DNA of 64,000 nt from Paeniglutamicibacter gangotriensis Lz1y (GTDB taxonomy: Bacteria > Actinomycetota > Actinomycetes > Actinomycetales > Micrococcaceae). The notes beneath the pieces are model-generated. The model was not told where the DNA came from. It did no database searches and saw only the letters and a list, made by a program, of their open reading frames with translations. Location of the stretch: contig NZ_AOCK01000009.1 in assembly GCF_000348945.1 (NCBI RefSeq), forward strand, positions 1 through 64,000. The letters are read 5' to 3'. Position 1 is the stretch's first letter. The number at the start of each line of letters is the position of its first letter. Of this stretch, positions 56,275 through 64,000 are shown in pieces. A program made the position numbers and the translations under genes.

Positions 56275-58119
56275 ATGCCTGTTTTCAACGATGGAATCAC
56301 CGAAACGATCTCCCCGGAGACCGCCAATATCGTTCAGACCGACGTCCTGATCATCGGCTCCGGCCCGGCCGGCAGCTCGGCCGCTTTGTTCCTGTCCAAC
56401 CAGGGCATCGAGAACATTATGATCACCAAGTACCGCTGGACGGCCAACACCCCGCGGGCCCACATCACCAACCAGCGCACCATGGAGGTGCTTCGCGATG
56501 CGGGAATCGAAGACCAGGTCTTGGCCGAGGCGACACCGCATGAGTTGATGGGTGACACGGTCTACTGCGAGTCGATGGCCGGCGAGGAAATCGGGCGCCG
56601 CCCCACCTGGGGCCTGCGCCCCGACCGCCGCGCCGACTACGAGCTGGCCTCCCCCTCGATGCCCTGTGACATCCCGCAGACGCTACTGGAACCGATCATG
56701 CTCAAGAACGCCACCATGCGTGGCACCCAGACTCAATTTTCCACCGAGTACCTCAGTCACACCCAAGACGCCGAGGGCGTGAGCGTACAGGTGCTGAACC
56801 GACTCACCGGGCACCAATACACCATCCGGGCCAAGTACCTCATCGGCGCCGACGGTGCACGCTCCAAGGTCGCCGCGGACATCGACCTGCCGATGGAGGG
56901 GGCCATGGACATCGGCGGCTCCATGAACATCACCTTCAAGGCCGACCTCGCCCACCTCGCGGCACACCGACCCTCGATCCTCTACTGGGTGTTCAATCCA
57001 GGTTCAAACATCGGCGGATTGGGGGCCGGGTTGATCCGCATGGTCCGGCCGTGGAACGAATGGCTGATCTGCTGGGGCTTCGACATCAACGGTGAGCCCC
57101 CGGTGCTCGACAACGACGAGGCAATCCGCGTCATCCGCAATTTGGTGGGCATCGAGGACCTAGACGTCGAGATCCTGGGGTACTCGCTGTGGGGCAACAA
57201 CGAGCAGTACGCCACCCACTTGCAAAAGGGCCGGGTCTTTTGTGCCGGAGATGCCATCCACAAGCATCCGCCAAGCCACGGGCTGGGTTCCAACACCTCC
57301 ATCCAGGATGCGTACAACCTGGCATGGAAGCTTGCCGCGGTGATCAAGGGGCACGCCGGCGAAGAGCTGCTGGAGACCTACTCCGTTGAACGTGCTCCGG
57401 TCGCCAAGCAGATCGTCACCCGGGCTAACAACTCCGGGCGGGAGTACAAACCGATTTTCGACGCGTTGGGCGTGACCGATGCAACCACCGACGAGGACTT
57501 CGTCGAAAAACTCAAGCTCCGCAAGGAAAATTCCCCCGAGGGGGCAGCCCGGCGCAAGGCCTTGCGCAAGGCACTTGATAACAAGGACTACGAGTTCAAC
57601 GCCCAGGGCACCGAGATCGGCCAGTTCTACGATTCCAGCGCCGTGGTCACCGATGGCGGACCCCGCCCGGAGCTGACGCAGGATGCGATGCTGCACCACC
57701 AGAAATCCACATATCCCGGCTTGCGTCTGCCGCACGCATGGATCGGCGATCGGGACACCAAGTTCTCCACGCACGACATCGCCAAGGGCACCGCATTCAC
57801 CATTTTTACCGGCATCACCGGCCAAGCATGGGCTGACGCCGCCGTCGAAGTCGCTGCAGAACTTAACATCGAGCTGGTGGCGGTGGTCATCGGTGAGGGC
57901 CTGGCAGTACAGGACCTCTACGGGGACTGGTTGCGTCAACGCGAAGTTGAAGAGGACGGCATGGTCCTGGTCCGGCCGGACAAACACATCGGCTGGCGCG
58001 CCCATTCCATGGTCAGCGACCCGCGCATCGCACTGATCGAGGTCTTGTCCTCGCTGCTGAGCCGTACCGGCCCCGCCGCAGAGGCCGACCTCGACGAGCT
58101 GCTGGGCCTGGCCCGCTGA
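56275..58119 (+). CDS. FAD-dependent phenol monooxygenase (TfdB-like)
   Basis: 614 aa. The class A flavin hydroxylases hydroxylate phenols next to the OH group; this sequence follows 2,4-dichlorophenol 6-monooxygenase (TfdB) closely. FAD motif GSGPAG (28-33), KYRWTANTPRAHITNQRTME, the DG motif region YLIGADGARSKV, and the second FAD motif FCAGDAIHKHPPSHGLGSNT are all present. The C-terminal thioredoxin-like domain is also present, and length is near normal (TfdB about 600). GGGAGG lies eight bases before the ATG. No ring-cleavage gene is adjacent, so the pathway is incomplete here. The natural substrate is unknown. Confidence 0.88.
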   Translation: MPVFNDGITETISPETANIVQTDVLIIGSGPAGSSAALFLSNQGIENIMITKYRWTANTPRAHITNQRTMEVLRDAGIEDQVLAEATPHELMGDTVYCESMAGEEIGRRPTWGLRPDRRADYELASPSMPCDIPQTLLEPIMLKNATMRGTQTQFSTEYLSHTQDAEGVSVQVLNRLTGHQYTIRAKYLIGADGARSKVAADIDLPMEGAMDIGGSMNITFKADLAHLAAHRPSILYWVFNPGSNIGGLGAGLIRMVRPWNEWLICWGFDINGEPPVLDNDEAIRVIRNLVGIEDLDVEILGYSLWGNNEQYATHLQKGRVFCAGDAIHKHPPSHGLGSNTSIQDAYNLAWKLAAVIKGHAGEELLETYSVERAPVAKQIVTRANNSGREYKPIFDALGVTDATTDEDFVEKLKLRKENSPEGAARRKALRKALDNKDYEFNAQGTEIGQFYDSSAVVTDGGPRPELTQDAMLHHQKSTYPGLRLPHAWIGDRDTKFSTHDIAKGTAFTIFTGITGQAWADAAVEVAAELNIELVAVVIGEGLAVQDLYGDWLRQREVEEDGMVLVRPDKHIGWRAHSMVSDPRIALIEVLSSLLSRTGPAAEADLDELLGLAR

Positions 58120-58142
58120 TTCGCCGCCTTCGGTACCTGCCC

Positions 58143-58181
58143 CTGGCCCCTCCCGCGCCCTCGTCGCGCAGGCGGGGCCAG
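58143..58181 (+). terminator. Terminator after the monooxygenase gene
   Basis: CTGGCCCC (58143-58150) and GGGGCCAG (58174-58181) with partial inner pairing. Confidence 0.45.
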
Positions 58182-58387
58182 CTAGGGCTGATGCAGATCA
58201 CAGTGCCGGCAGCGTTTATCAACTCGTGCGAATCCACTCAGACCTGCTAGTGTTAATGCTTGTGTGTCCGCGCAGGTCGACGGGCACTTCTCCCGGGTCG
58301 CCATAGGTATCCCCACGCCGCTCAGTCAATGGCCCGGAAGATATCCCTCACCGACCATTACAAGCGATGAGCAAGAGAGTTTATACA

Positions 58388-58648
58388 GTGGCTAATATTA
58401 AGTCCCAGAAGAAGCGCATTCTCACCAACGAGAAGGCGCGCCAGCGTAACGCTGCCGTCAAGTCCGAACTTCGCACCGCAATCCGTGCAGTGAACACTGC
58501 CGTTGTCGCCGAAGATAAGGATGCAGCAACAACCGCACTGGTTGCAGCTGGCCGTAAGATCGACCAGGCCGCTACGAAGGGTGTGCTGCACAAGAACAAC
58601 GCAGCAAACCACAAGTCGGCCATCTCCAAGAAGGTTAACGCCCTCTAA
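58388..58648 (+). CDS. rpsT: 30S ribosomal protein S20
   Basis: 86 aa. Binds 16S rRNA early in 30S assembly. Starts [20 protein letters not shown] and is Lys/Ala-rich throughout ([20 protein letters not shown]). GTG 58388 with AAGAGAG upstream gives the family start; the ATG at 58367 would add seven residues. It is divergent from nothing nearby and ends at a strong hairpin. Confidence 0.97.
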   Translation: MANIKSQKKRILTNEKARQRNAAVKSELRTAIRAVNTAVVAEDKDAATTALVAAGRKIDQAATKGVLHKNNAANHKSAISKKVNAL

Positions 58649-58665
58649 GGATTGCGTCACTGAAG

Positions 58666-58711
58666 CAAGAGGCTTCCTTTCCCCCATATCTAGGGGAAAG
58701 GAAGCCTCTTG
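58666..58711 (+). terminator. Terminator after rpsT
   Basis: CAAGAGGCTTCCTTTCCCC and its exact complement form a 19-bp stem, followed by TGTTT. Confidence 0.9.
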
Positions 58712-58849
58712 TGTTTAATCATCCAGGACGATGTTTGCTTGATTTCCAGGGGGCGGCGCACGAGCATCTCAGCCTCATGAGCAGGAACGACAGCTGTTGG
58801 CCCCGCACCGACAGCTGATGCCTTGGCAGCGGAGCACCGACCGAGTGGT

Positions 58850-59848
58850 TTAGCGGCGTGCTGCCAAGGAAATCTGCGTCACGGCCCGCTCGACCGCGTA
58901 TTCGGGATCGCGCGAGGCACCCTTCACTTGGGCGTCCGCCTCGGCCACCAGTCGGATGCAGCGGGCCAGGTCATCGGGATTCCAATGCCGTGCCTGTTCC
59001 TGGGCCTGCTGGACCTGCCACGGCGGCATACCCAATTCGCTGGCGAGCTGGCCCGATGACTTGCGCACCCCGGCGACCTTGGCGACTTGTCGCAGCTTCA
59101 TGGCCAGGCTGGCGACGATCGGCACCGGGTCGGTTCCGGTGGCCAGCGCGTGGCGCAGCGTGCTCAGGGCGATGTCGGCCCGGCCCGCCAACGCCGCATC
59201 GGCGACCTTGAAGCCCGTGGCTTCAACCCGTCCGCCGTAGTACTTGTCAACAACATCCTGGTCCACGATCCCGGTGGTGTCCTGCAGCAACTGACTGCAT
59301 GCGGCACCGAGTTCGGACAGGTCGTTGCCCAGCGCCGCAACCAGGGCGCGGGCACCCTCGGCGCTGAGCTTGCGCTTGGCCGCCCGGAATTCCTGCGAAA
59401 CGAAGTCGATCTTCTCGGCGTCCTTCTTCAGCGGCTGGCAATCAACGACCACCGCACCGGCCGCTTTCAATGCATCCAGCAGCTTCTTGCCGCGCACTCC
59501 CCCGCCATGGTGCATGATGAGGGTGACATCCGGCGCCGGGGACTTGGCATAGGTCAGGGCGTCGTTGAGGAAGTCCTCGTTCATGGTCGCCAGCCCCCGC
59601 ACCTCGACCAACTTGGTTTCGCTGAAAAGCGAGGGACTGGAGGCCAACAGCAGCTCACCGCGCTCGTAGGCGGCCGCTTCGAAGCGGGTCAGTTCAATTT
59701 CTCCGCTGGCGCGCAGTGCGGCACGCACCAGCTCGAAGGCACGGCTCGCCAGCAACTCCTCGGAACCCTGCAACAGGATCATGGGTGCCGGGGCCACCGT
59801 CCGCCAGGAAATACCCGCATTCTTGGATGTGCCTCGTGGCGCTGCCAT
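58850..59848 (-). CDS. holA: DNA polymerase III subunit delta
   Basis: 332 aa. Clamp-loader subunit that opens the beta clamp. ILLQGSEELLASRAFELVRA begins the AAA-like domain I (no Walker A, as normal for delta). VEVRGLATMNEDFLNDALTY and the C-terminal SLAMKLRQVAKVAGVRKSSG and LGMPPWQVQQAQEQARHWNP collar region follow. Downstream of comEC in the usual order. Confidence 0.93.
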   Translation of the reverse strand: MAAPRGTSKNAGISWRTVAPAPMILLQGSEELLASRAFELVRAALRASGEIELTRFEAAAYERGELLLASSPSLFSETKLVEVRGLATMNEDFLNDALTYAKSPAPDVTLIMHHGGGVRGKKLLDALKAAGAVVVDCQPLKKDAEKIDFVSQEFRAAKRKLSAEGARALVAALGNDLSELGAACSQLLQDTTGIVDQDVVDKYYGGRVEATGFKVADAALAGRADIALSTLRHALATGTDPVPIVASLAMKLRQVAKVAGVRKSSGQLASELGMPPWQVQQAQEQARHWNPDDLARCIRLVAEADAQVKGASRDPEYAVERAVTQISLAARR

Positions 59849-59956
59849 GACCGACCCTTACCTCGTGATGTGTGGAACCCCATCGATCCTATCGCCAACC
59901 ACTGCACGGGCCAGCACCGCCGGCATTGCCCCGCGGCTTGTGTCGACCCCGACGGT

Positions 59957-62500
59957 TCAGGGAGGTGGGTCAGGCCCCCACGAGGTCACTTGCAGGCCCT
60001 GCCCATTCCAGCCGACGACGATGGTGCCGCGCTGGTCCGTGCGCAGCACCGTGACTTGGTTTTCTTCCAGCGCCCGCAGCGCGGTCTCCGACGGGTGCCC
60101 ATAGGTGTTGCCCGCTCCGACGCTGATCAGTGCCAGCGACGGATGCACCACCGGTGCTGTGCGGGTCCCTCCGTTGGCCGCCCCGTGGTGCGCGACCTTC
60201 AAGATGTCGGCCTGACCCACCAACCCCTTGCCGATGAGCTGGTCCATGGCTTCTTCCTGCATGTCCCCGGTGGCAAGCAGCGAGATCGGCCGGGCGGGTC
60301 CCGGCACCTGGATCTCGAACCTGATGACCAGCGAGGCATCGTTCTCATCGGTGAACACCCCTCCGGGCAGCGGACCCAGGACCCTCCACGACACCGCCCC
60401 TGCACCACCCGTGGCCCCGGACCCCAGTTGCTCGGCGCGCGGATCTTCGCCGCTTGCCGCCTCGATCGCCGGCGGCGCCTGTGTACTGTCGGCCATCGAG
60501 TAGTAGAGGGCATCCACGCTGCGCCGCGGCCCCACCCCCTCCAGCCCGCCGTCGTGGTCGGCGTGCCGGTGCGTAATGAAGACCGCAGCCACGTGCTCGA
60601 CCTGCATCCGCCGCAGGCACTCATCGATCTGTTCCGGTTCCCGTCCGGTGTCGATGACCAGCGCACCGGCCTCCCCGGCGTTGACCAACATGCCGTCGCC
60701 CTGTCCCACATCGCAGGAAACCACCAACCAGTCGCCGACCGCGGGCGTAGGCACCAGCGCCGTCACCGGGAGCAGCAGTCCCAGCAAGACCCCCGTCACG
60801 ACGCCTTGCGCCGCCAGCCGTGCCCGTGATTTCCAGGTTCCGGCCGCGGGGTCCACCTGGCCGATCCCGACCAGGGTTCCCAGCAAGATTCCCCAAGCCA
60901 ACAACACACCCGCCGCACCGGCCGGCCAGGGGCGAAGGGCACCGGGCAGCGCGGCGATCCAGGTGCCGAGCAGGCCCACGGTGGTTGCCGGCATCCCGGC
61001 CAGCCATACCAGGGCGGACCCGGCCGGCTCAAACACCGCGAGCACCGGGACGCCAAGTGTCCCGGCGACGGTGATCCACGGGATGAACGGGGCGACCACC
61101 AGGTTCGCGGGCACTGAGTACAGGGAGAAGGAAGGGTTCAAGGCCACCAGGACCGGCAGGCAGGCAATCTGCGCGGCGAGGGCGATGGCGATGCCCTCGG
61201 CCAGCAGCGCGGGCATCCAGCGGTTCAACCGCACGGCAAGCGGCCGCCCGATCAACACGATCCCGGCGGTGGCCAGTGCCGAGAGTTGAAACGCCGGCTC
61301 GCCGGCCAGCCACGGATCATAGGCCAGCAGCAGGACCACCGCCAGCATCAGAGCAGCCATCGCCTTCCTACCGCGGGAGGAGTGCACACCCACCGCGGCG
61401 ATCGAGCCCATGACCGCGGCACGCAACACGCTCGGTTCGTAGCCGACCAGCAGCACGAAGCCGGACAACGCCAACAGGCCCAACAGCAACGTGGGTGCGC
61501 GCCGCGCCCCGGCCAGTCGGCACGCTCCTGCAACAAAGCCCATCACGATGGCACAATTTGCGCCGCTGACGGCGGTGAGGTGCGAGAGCCCGGCAACCTT
61601 CATGGCATCATTCAATTCCTCATCGGCTCCGCTGCGGTCCCCGAAAACCATGCCCGGCAGCAGCGCCCCCCCGGGTTCGGGAAGCACCGCGCAGGCCTGG
61701 ACGAATCTGCTGCGCAGCCCCTCGAAGACCCCCGGTTCCCTCACCGCACCCACCAGAAGCAAGTCCGAGACGGCATTGAGCCAGAAAGGCTCGCGTGCCC
61801 CGGGTTCGGCGGCCGAGACCCTCGCCAGGACCTCGAGGCTGCTGCCGGCCGGCAGCAGCGCAGCCGGTGCACGGGACGCGGGGTAGCTCAGATGCACCGG
61901 AACCCCCGCGCCCAACCAGCTGCCGTGCTCGGCCATACGCAAGACCCGGGCTTCAACGGTGTATTGGGTGTGCTCCCGGGGGTCCTCGGAAAACCTGTTG
62001 ACGGCGGTGCCTGCCCGGGGTGTGGCGGTGAATTCGAGCTGGACGCGCACCGGTTCCCCTGTTGCCGCAGCAGCGTGCAAGGCCCGGGGGTTGGTGCCTG
62101 CACCCGCGAGCAGCAATTGCATGAAAATCAAGGCCGCTGCGGCGCAGCACAGTGCCGGGGCGGCGAAGCTGGGGGTTGCCGCGGATCCGATCCGTCCGTG
62201 GCGCGGGCGTAACAGTGCCAGCAGGGCAACGCCTGCCGCCAGCCACAGCCCGATCGCCCACGCTGCCTGTCCGGCGGCATCCAGGCGCACCCCGCCAAGG
62301 GCGGCGGCCCACGCACCGGCCATGGCCCAGCCCCCGCGCATGTCGATGGGACCGGGTTCCGGTTCCGCTTCATTCTTCGGACTCCGGGCCAACGATTCAC
62401 GCAGTCGTCCAGCGAACCTTAACTGGGCGTGGGCCAGGTTCCGCTTACTTCTTGCGGCACGATCAGCCCACGCGTCGGAGTCCATCTTTCCAGTGCACAT
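59957..62500 (-). CDS. comEC: ComEC/Rec2 DNA-uptake channel
   Basis: 847 aa. Membrane channel for transformation. An N-terminal OB-like region, a competence domain with many helices (LSHLTAVSGANCAIVMGFVA; GLLALSGFVLLVGYEPSVLR) and a C-terminal metallo-beta-lactamase domain with THRHADHDGG and DVGQGDGMLVNAG are seen. No stop or frameshift is seen, so it looks intact. The start is uncertain: 62500 or ATG 62485. The usual comEA neighbour is not upstream; a toxin-antitoxin pair is there instead. Confidence 0.9.
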   Translation of the reverse strand: MCTGKMDSDAWADRAARSKRNLAHAQLRFAGRLRESLARSPKNEAEPEPGPIDMRGGWAMAGAWAAALGGVRLDAAGQAAWAIGLWLAAGVALLALLRPRHGRIGSAATPSFAAPALCCAAAALIFMQLLLAGAGTNPRALHAAAATGEPVRVQLEFTATPRAGTAVNRFSEDPREHTQYTVEARVLRMAEHGSWLGAGVPVHLSYPASRAPAALLPAGSSLEVLARVSAAEPGAREPFWLNAVSDLLLVGAVREPGVFEGLRSRFVQACAVLPEPGGALLPGMVFGDRSGADEELNDAMKVAGLSHLTAVSGANCAIVMGFVAGACRLAGARRAPTLLLGLLALSGFVLLVGYEPSVLRAAVMGSIAAVGVHSSRGRKAMAALMLAVVLLLAYDPWLAGEPAFQLSALATAGIVLIGRPLAVRLNRWMPALLAEGIAIALAAQIACLPVLVALNPSFSLYSVPANLVVAPFIPWITVAGTLGVPVLAVFEPAGSALVWLAGMPATTVGLLGTWIAALPGALRPWPAGAAGVLLAWGILLGTLVGIGQVDPAAGTWKSRARLAAQGVVTGVLLGLLLPVTALVPTPAVGDWLVVSCDVGQGDGMLVNAGEAGALVIDTGREPEQIDECLRRMQVEHVAAVFITHRHADHDGGLEGVGPRRSVDALYYSMADSTQAPPAIEAASGEDPRAEQLGSGATGGAGAVSWRVLGPLPGGVFTDENDASLVIRFEIQVPGPARPISLLATGDMQEEAMDQLIGKGLVGQADILKVAHHGAANGGTRTAPVVHPSLALISVGAGNTYGHPSETALRALEENQVTVLRTDQRGTIVVGWNGQGLQVTSWGPDPPP

Positions 62501-62714
62501 GATCCCGGCTGTTGGGCGGCCCGGGGCGTGCCTGGCTGTGGAGAACGGGACTAGAAGTCACCCCTCCCACCCATCCTCGGGCAGCACCCAGCCGGCAGAA
62601 GCAATCCGAATTGTTCCAGGATCCCGCCCCGCTCCGATGACTTGGATTTCGGCGTTCCGACCACCCTTACTCCAGAGCCCCACCTGTGCCGCAAGAGCAG
62701 ACCCCCTTCGTGCA

Positions 62715-62744
62715 TTGAATTCAGAACACGTTCTGAGTTAGTCT
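62715..62744 (+). promoter_or_regulatory. Promoter and operator of the Phd-type module
   Basis: TTGAAT (62715-62720) and TAGTCT (62739-62744) are an 18-base-spaced promoter whose -10 box ends six bases before ATG 62751. Between them lies the perfect dyad TCAGAACACGTTCTGA (62721-62736), a likely antitoxin operator. Confidence 0.6.
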
Positions 62745-62750
62745 TGGGTC

Positions 62751-63206
62751 ATGATCACCCAAGCAAGTTCCCGAACAACCTTTCAGTCATCCGAGCTGAG
62801 CCGCGCCTCTGCTGATGTCTTTGCGGCTGCGGCGGATCACCCGGTTCGGGTAACCCGCCGCGACGGCGAGTCCCTGGTGCTGATGTCCGAGAGCGCAGAC
62901 CAAGCACGGGCCGCGCTGCTGGAACTAGCAGCACAGCTTGTCGCGGTGTCGACTAGCACGGAGGGCACGCTTGCATCTCGCATGAGCGATCGCTTTCCTT
63001 GGATGCTTGCGCTTAGCCCAGTTGACCAGGATGCCTGCGCGAACGATGTCTTAGCTGCCGCACGCGCATCTTTCGCTACCAACCAACCCCATCTGGCCAT
63101 TGCAGAACTTACGGCCTGGCGTGAAACCGCGACCGCTATCGCAGCTGGCCTGGGCAAGGAGCCTGTGGAGTGGCTTGACGATTCCGAAGCCGTGGAGCGT
63201 CCCTAG
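62751..63206 (+). CDS. Phd/YefM-like antitoxin
   Basis: 151 aa, longer than usual. FQSSELSRASADVFAAAADH, continuing PVRVTRRDGESLVLMSE, is the Phd/YefM DNA-binding fold at residues 11-47. The rest is helical with an acidic end (EPVEWLDDSEAVERP), the probable toxin-binding part. Transcription looks leaderless from the promoter above. The toxin gene starts three bases after its stop. Confidence 0.8.
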   Translation: MITQASSRTTFQSSELSRASADVFAAAADHPVRVTRRDGESLVLMSESADQARAALLELAAQLVAVSTSTEGTLASRMSDRFPWMLALSPVDQDACANDVLAAARASFATNQPHLAIAELTAWRETATAIAAGLGKEPVEWLDDSEAVERP

Positions 63207-63209
63207 GGC

Positions 63210-63551
63210 ATGGCGAAAAGCGAAAAGGTCGAGCGGCCGACGAAGAAGAGTGAATACGAAATTCGGTTCTCGTCCGTTCAGGCAAAGCGTGGCTGGATAG
63301 ACCTGAAAGCAACCCTCAGGAATCCTTTGGCAGACGCGTGGGGTTTCCTCACTAAGACCCCTCAGCTCACCACACCCAGCAACTATCGTTTACGGGGTGA
63401 TCTGGGTTTGGTGACGCGTGACGGCTCCGTCCATAAACGGTGGCAGCACAAGCCAACCCTCAAGGGTGACGCACGAATCTGGTTCTACGTCGTGGACCGC
63501 GAGGTCTACCTGGAGCAGGTACATACCAGTCATCCCCACGAGACCAAATAA
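63210..63551 (+). CDS. RelE-like toxin of a Phd-linked module
   Basis: 113 aa. YEIRFSSVQAKRGWIDLKAT, LTTPSNYRLRGDLGLVTRDG, HKRWQHKPTLKGDARIWFYV and LEQVHTSHPHETK fit a RelE-fold toxin family common in actinobacteria, with a conserved basic core and a C-terminal His-rich H-T-X-H-P end. Probably an mRNA interferase by family. It looks intact and is followed by a terminator. Confidence 0.78.
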   Translation: MAKSEKVERPTKKSEYEIRFSSVQAKRGWIDLKATLRNPLADAWGFLTKTPQLTTPSNYRLRGDLGLVTRDGSVHKRWQHKPTLKGDARIWFYVVDREVYLEQVHTSHPHETK

Positions 63552-63575
63552 CCACTCTGCCTAGCCAAACAAGGT

Positions 63576-63602
63576 GCCCCACTCGGATGACCCGAATGGG
63601 GC
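63576..63602 (+). terminator. Terminator after the toxin gene
   Basis: GCCCCACTCGG and CCGAATGGGGC form an 11-bp stem with one mismatch, 24 bases past the stop, followed by TTCTT. Confidence 0.7.
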
Positions 63603-64000
63603 TTCTTGCTGTCCACTGGGACTAACGGTGTGGGCGGCAATGTCGGTAGCTCCGCAATCCTCAAAGCGGGCGCTTCAAGCGTCCCGCTACACGCCCGCGC
63701 CATCGTGCACTACGGAATCGCCGACGGGGTTGCATAGAAACGCTCCAATACGCTGACCGCGGCCCGGACCAAACACCCCCACCGTTTCAACACCGCCATC
63801 GCCCCCCCAGGTACTGGCCCTACCCGGGCCTGCATGGATCAACCAACAGAATGCGCCGAAAAGACAGCAGCCCAACGACTGACTCATTCGCCTTGGTTCC
63901 GCTTGGCTTGAAGAATTCCGAGGGCGTCGTGTGAGGCTGTGGGGTGCATAGGATTCAAATCGATTGGTAGACACCGGATGAGGCCAGGAGAGTGCAGTAT
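63603..64000. other. Right edge, no intact gene
   Basis: An open plus-strand frame reads GVGGNVGSSAILKAGASSVP then LHARAIVHYGIADGVA and stops at 63736. It has coding character but no start and no family I can name, so it may be a gene remnant. The last 260 bases hold nothing recognised. Confidence 0.3.

Noticed and set aside
59087-60829. Plus-strand open frame (580 codons) across holA/comEC
   Set aside because: Runs opposite two well-supported genes and spans their intergenic gap; composition is a GC shadow.
62721-62736. SOS (LexA) box at the Phd-type promoter
   Set aside because: Actinobacterial SOS boxes have GAAC and GTTC separated by four bases; here the gap is two. A module-specific operator fits better.

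Overview
The window is high-GC actinobacterial chromosome. Gene content and order point to the family Micrococcaceae (Arthrobacter, Paeniglutamicibacter or Glutamicibacter type). The evidence is RbpA, polyprenol-phosphate mannose synthase, a di-haem QcrC with a three-helix Rieske subunit and a long cytochrome b, CtaF, DUF3043, DUF3054 and DUF3097 proteins, an hrcA-dnaJ operon, and GTG or TTG starts. The genus is inferred; no rRNA gene is present. I found no tRNA, rRNA or CRISPR array.

Layout. 1-8.6 kb holds core genes: ppm1, rbpA, an SPFH/NfeD membrane pair, an RlmA-type rRNA methyltransferase, an S9 peptidase, peptide deformylase and a ZapE/AFG1 ATPase. 8.6-12.1 kb is an accessory scar. It carries six copies of a 19-bp site, a 79-bp perfect tandem duplication, three decayed fragments of one TniQ-like gene and an apparently intact RelB/RelE toxin-antitoxin pair. 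12.1-17.6 kb has a GT4 mannosyltransferase, an SGNH hydrolase, a large Tat-exported beta-propeller protein, a DUF3054 protein and a stand-alone Lrp ligand-binding protein. 18.0-29.2 kb is trpD plus the bcc-aa3 respiratory cluster: ctaE-qcrC-qcrA-qcrB on the plus strand and ctaF-ctaD-ctaC on the minus strand, then an ErpA-type Fe-S protein. The two halves are split by a GntR regulator and decayed coding DNA. 29.3-36 kb has an M20 dipeptidase, DUF3043, an IS481 transposase remnant, a choline-sulfatase-like gene and pyrD.

36-53 kb is a dense housekeeping region, mostly on the minus strand: uppS-recO, leuA with a leucine leader peptide, the phoH-ybeY-CNNM/CBS-era operon, hrcA-dnaJ-rsmE with an imperfect CIRCE site, and lepA-hemW. 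54.3-64 kb has a PemK-like gene, an AraC regulator divergent from a TfdB-like phenol monooxygenase, rpsT, holA, comEC and a Phd/RelE-like toxin-antitoxin pair.

Three points stand out. First, a 19-bp iterated-site cluster with tniQ remnants looks like the ends of a Tn7/Tn5053-like element that has lost its transposase. Second, a Leu-Leu-Leu-Leu leader peptide precedes leuA. Third, at least eleven genes have a TAnnnT-like -10 box six (once seven) bases before the start codon and no Shine-Dalgarno sequence, so leaderless transcription appears common here. I found no clear, intact, undescribed multi-gene system; the accessory islands are mostly decayed.
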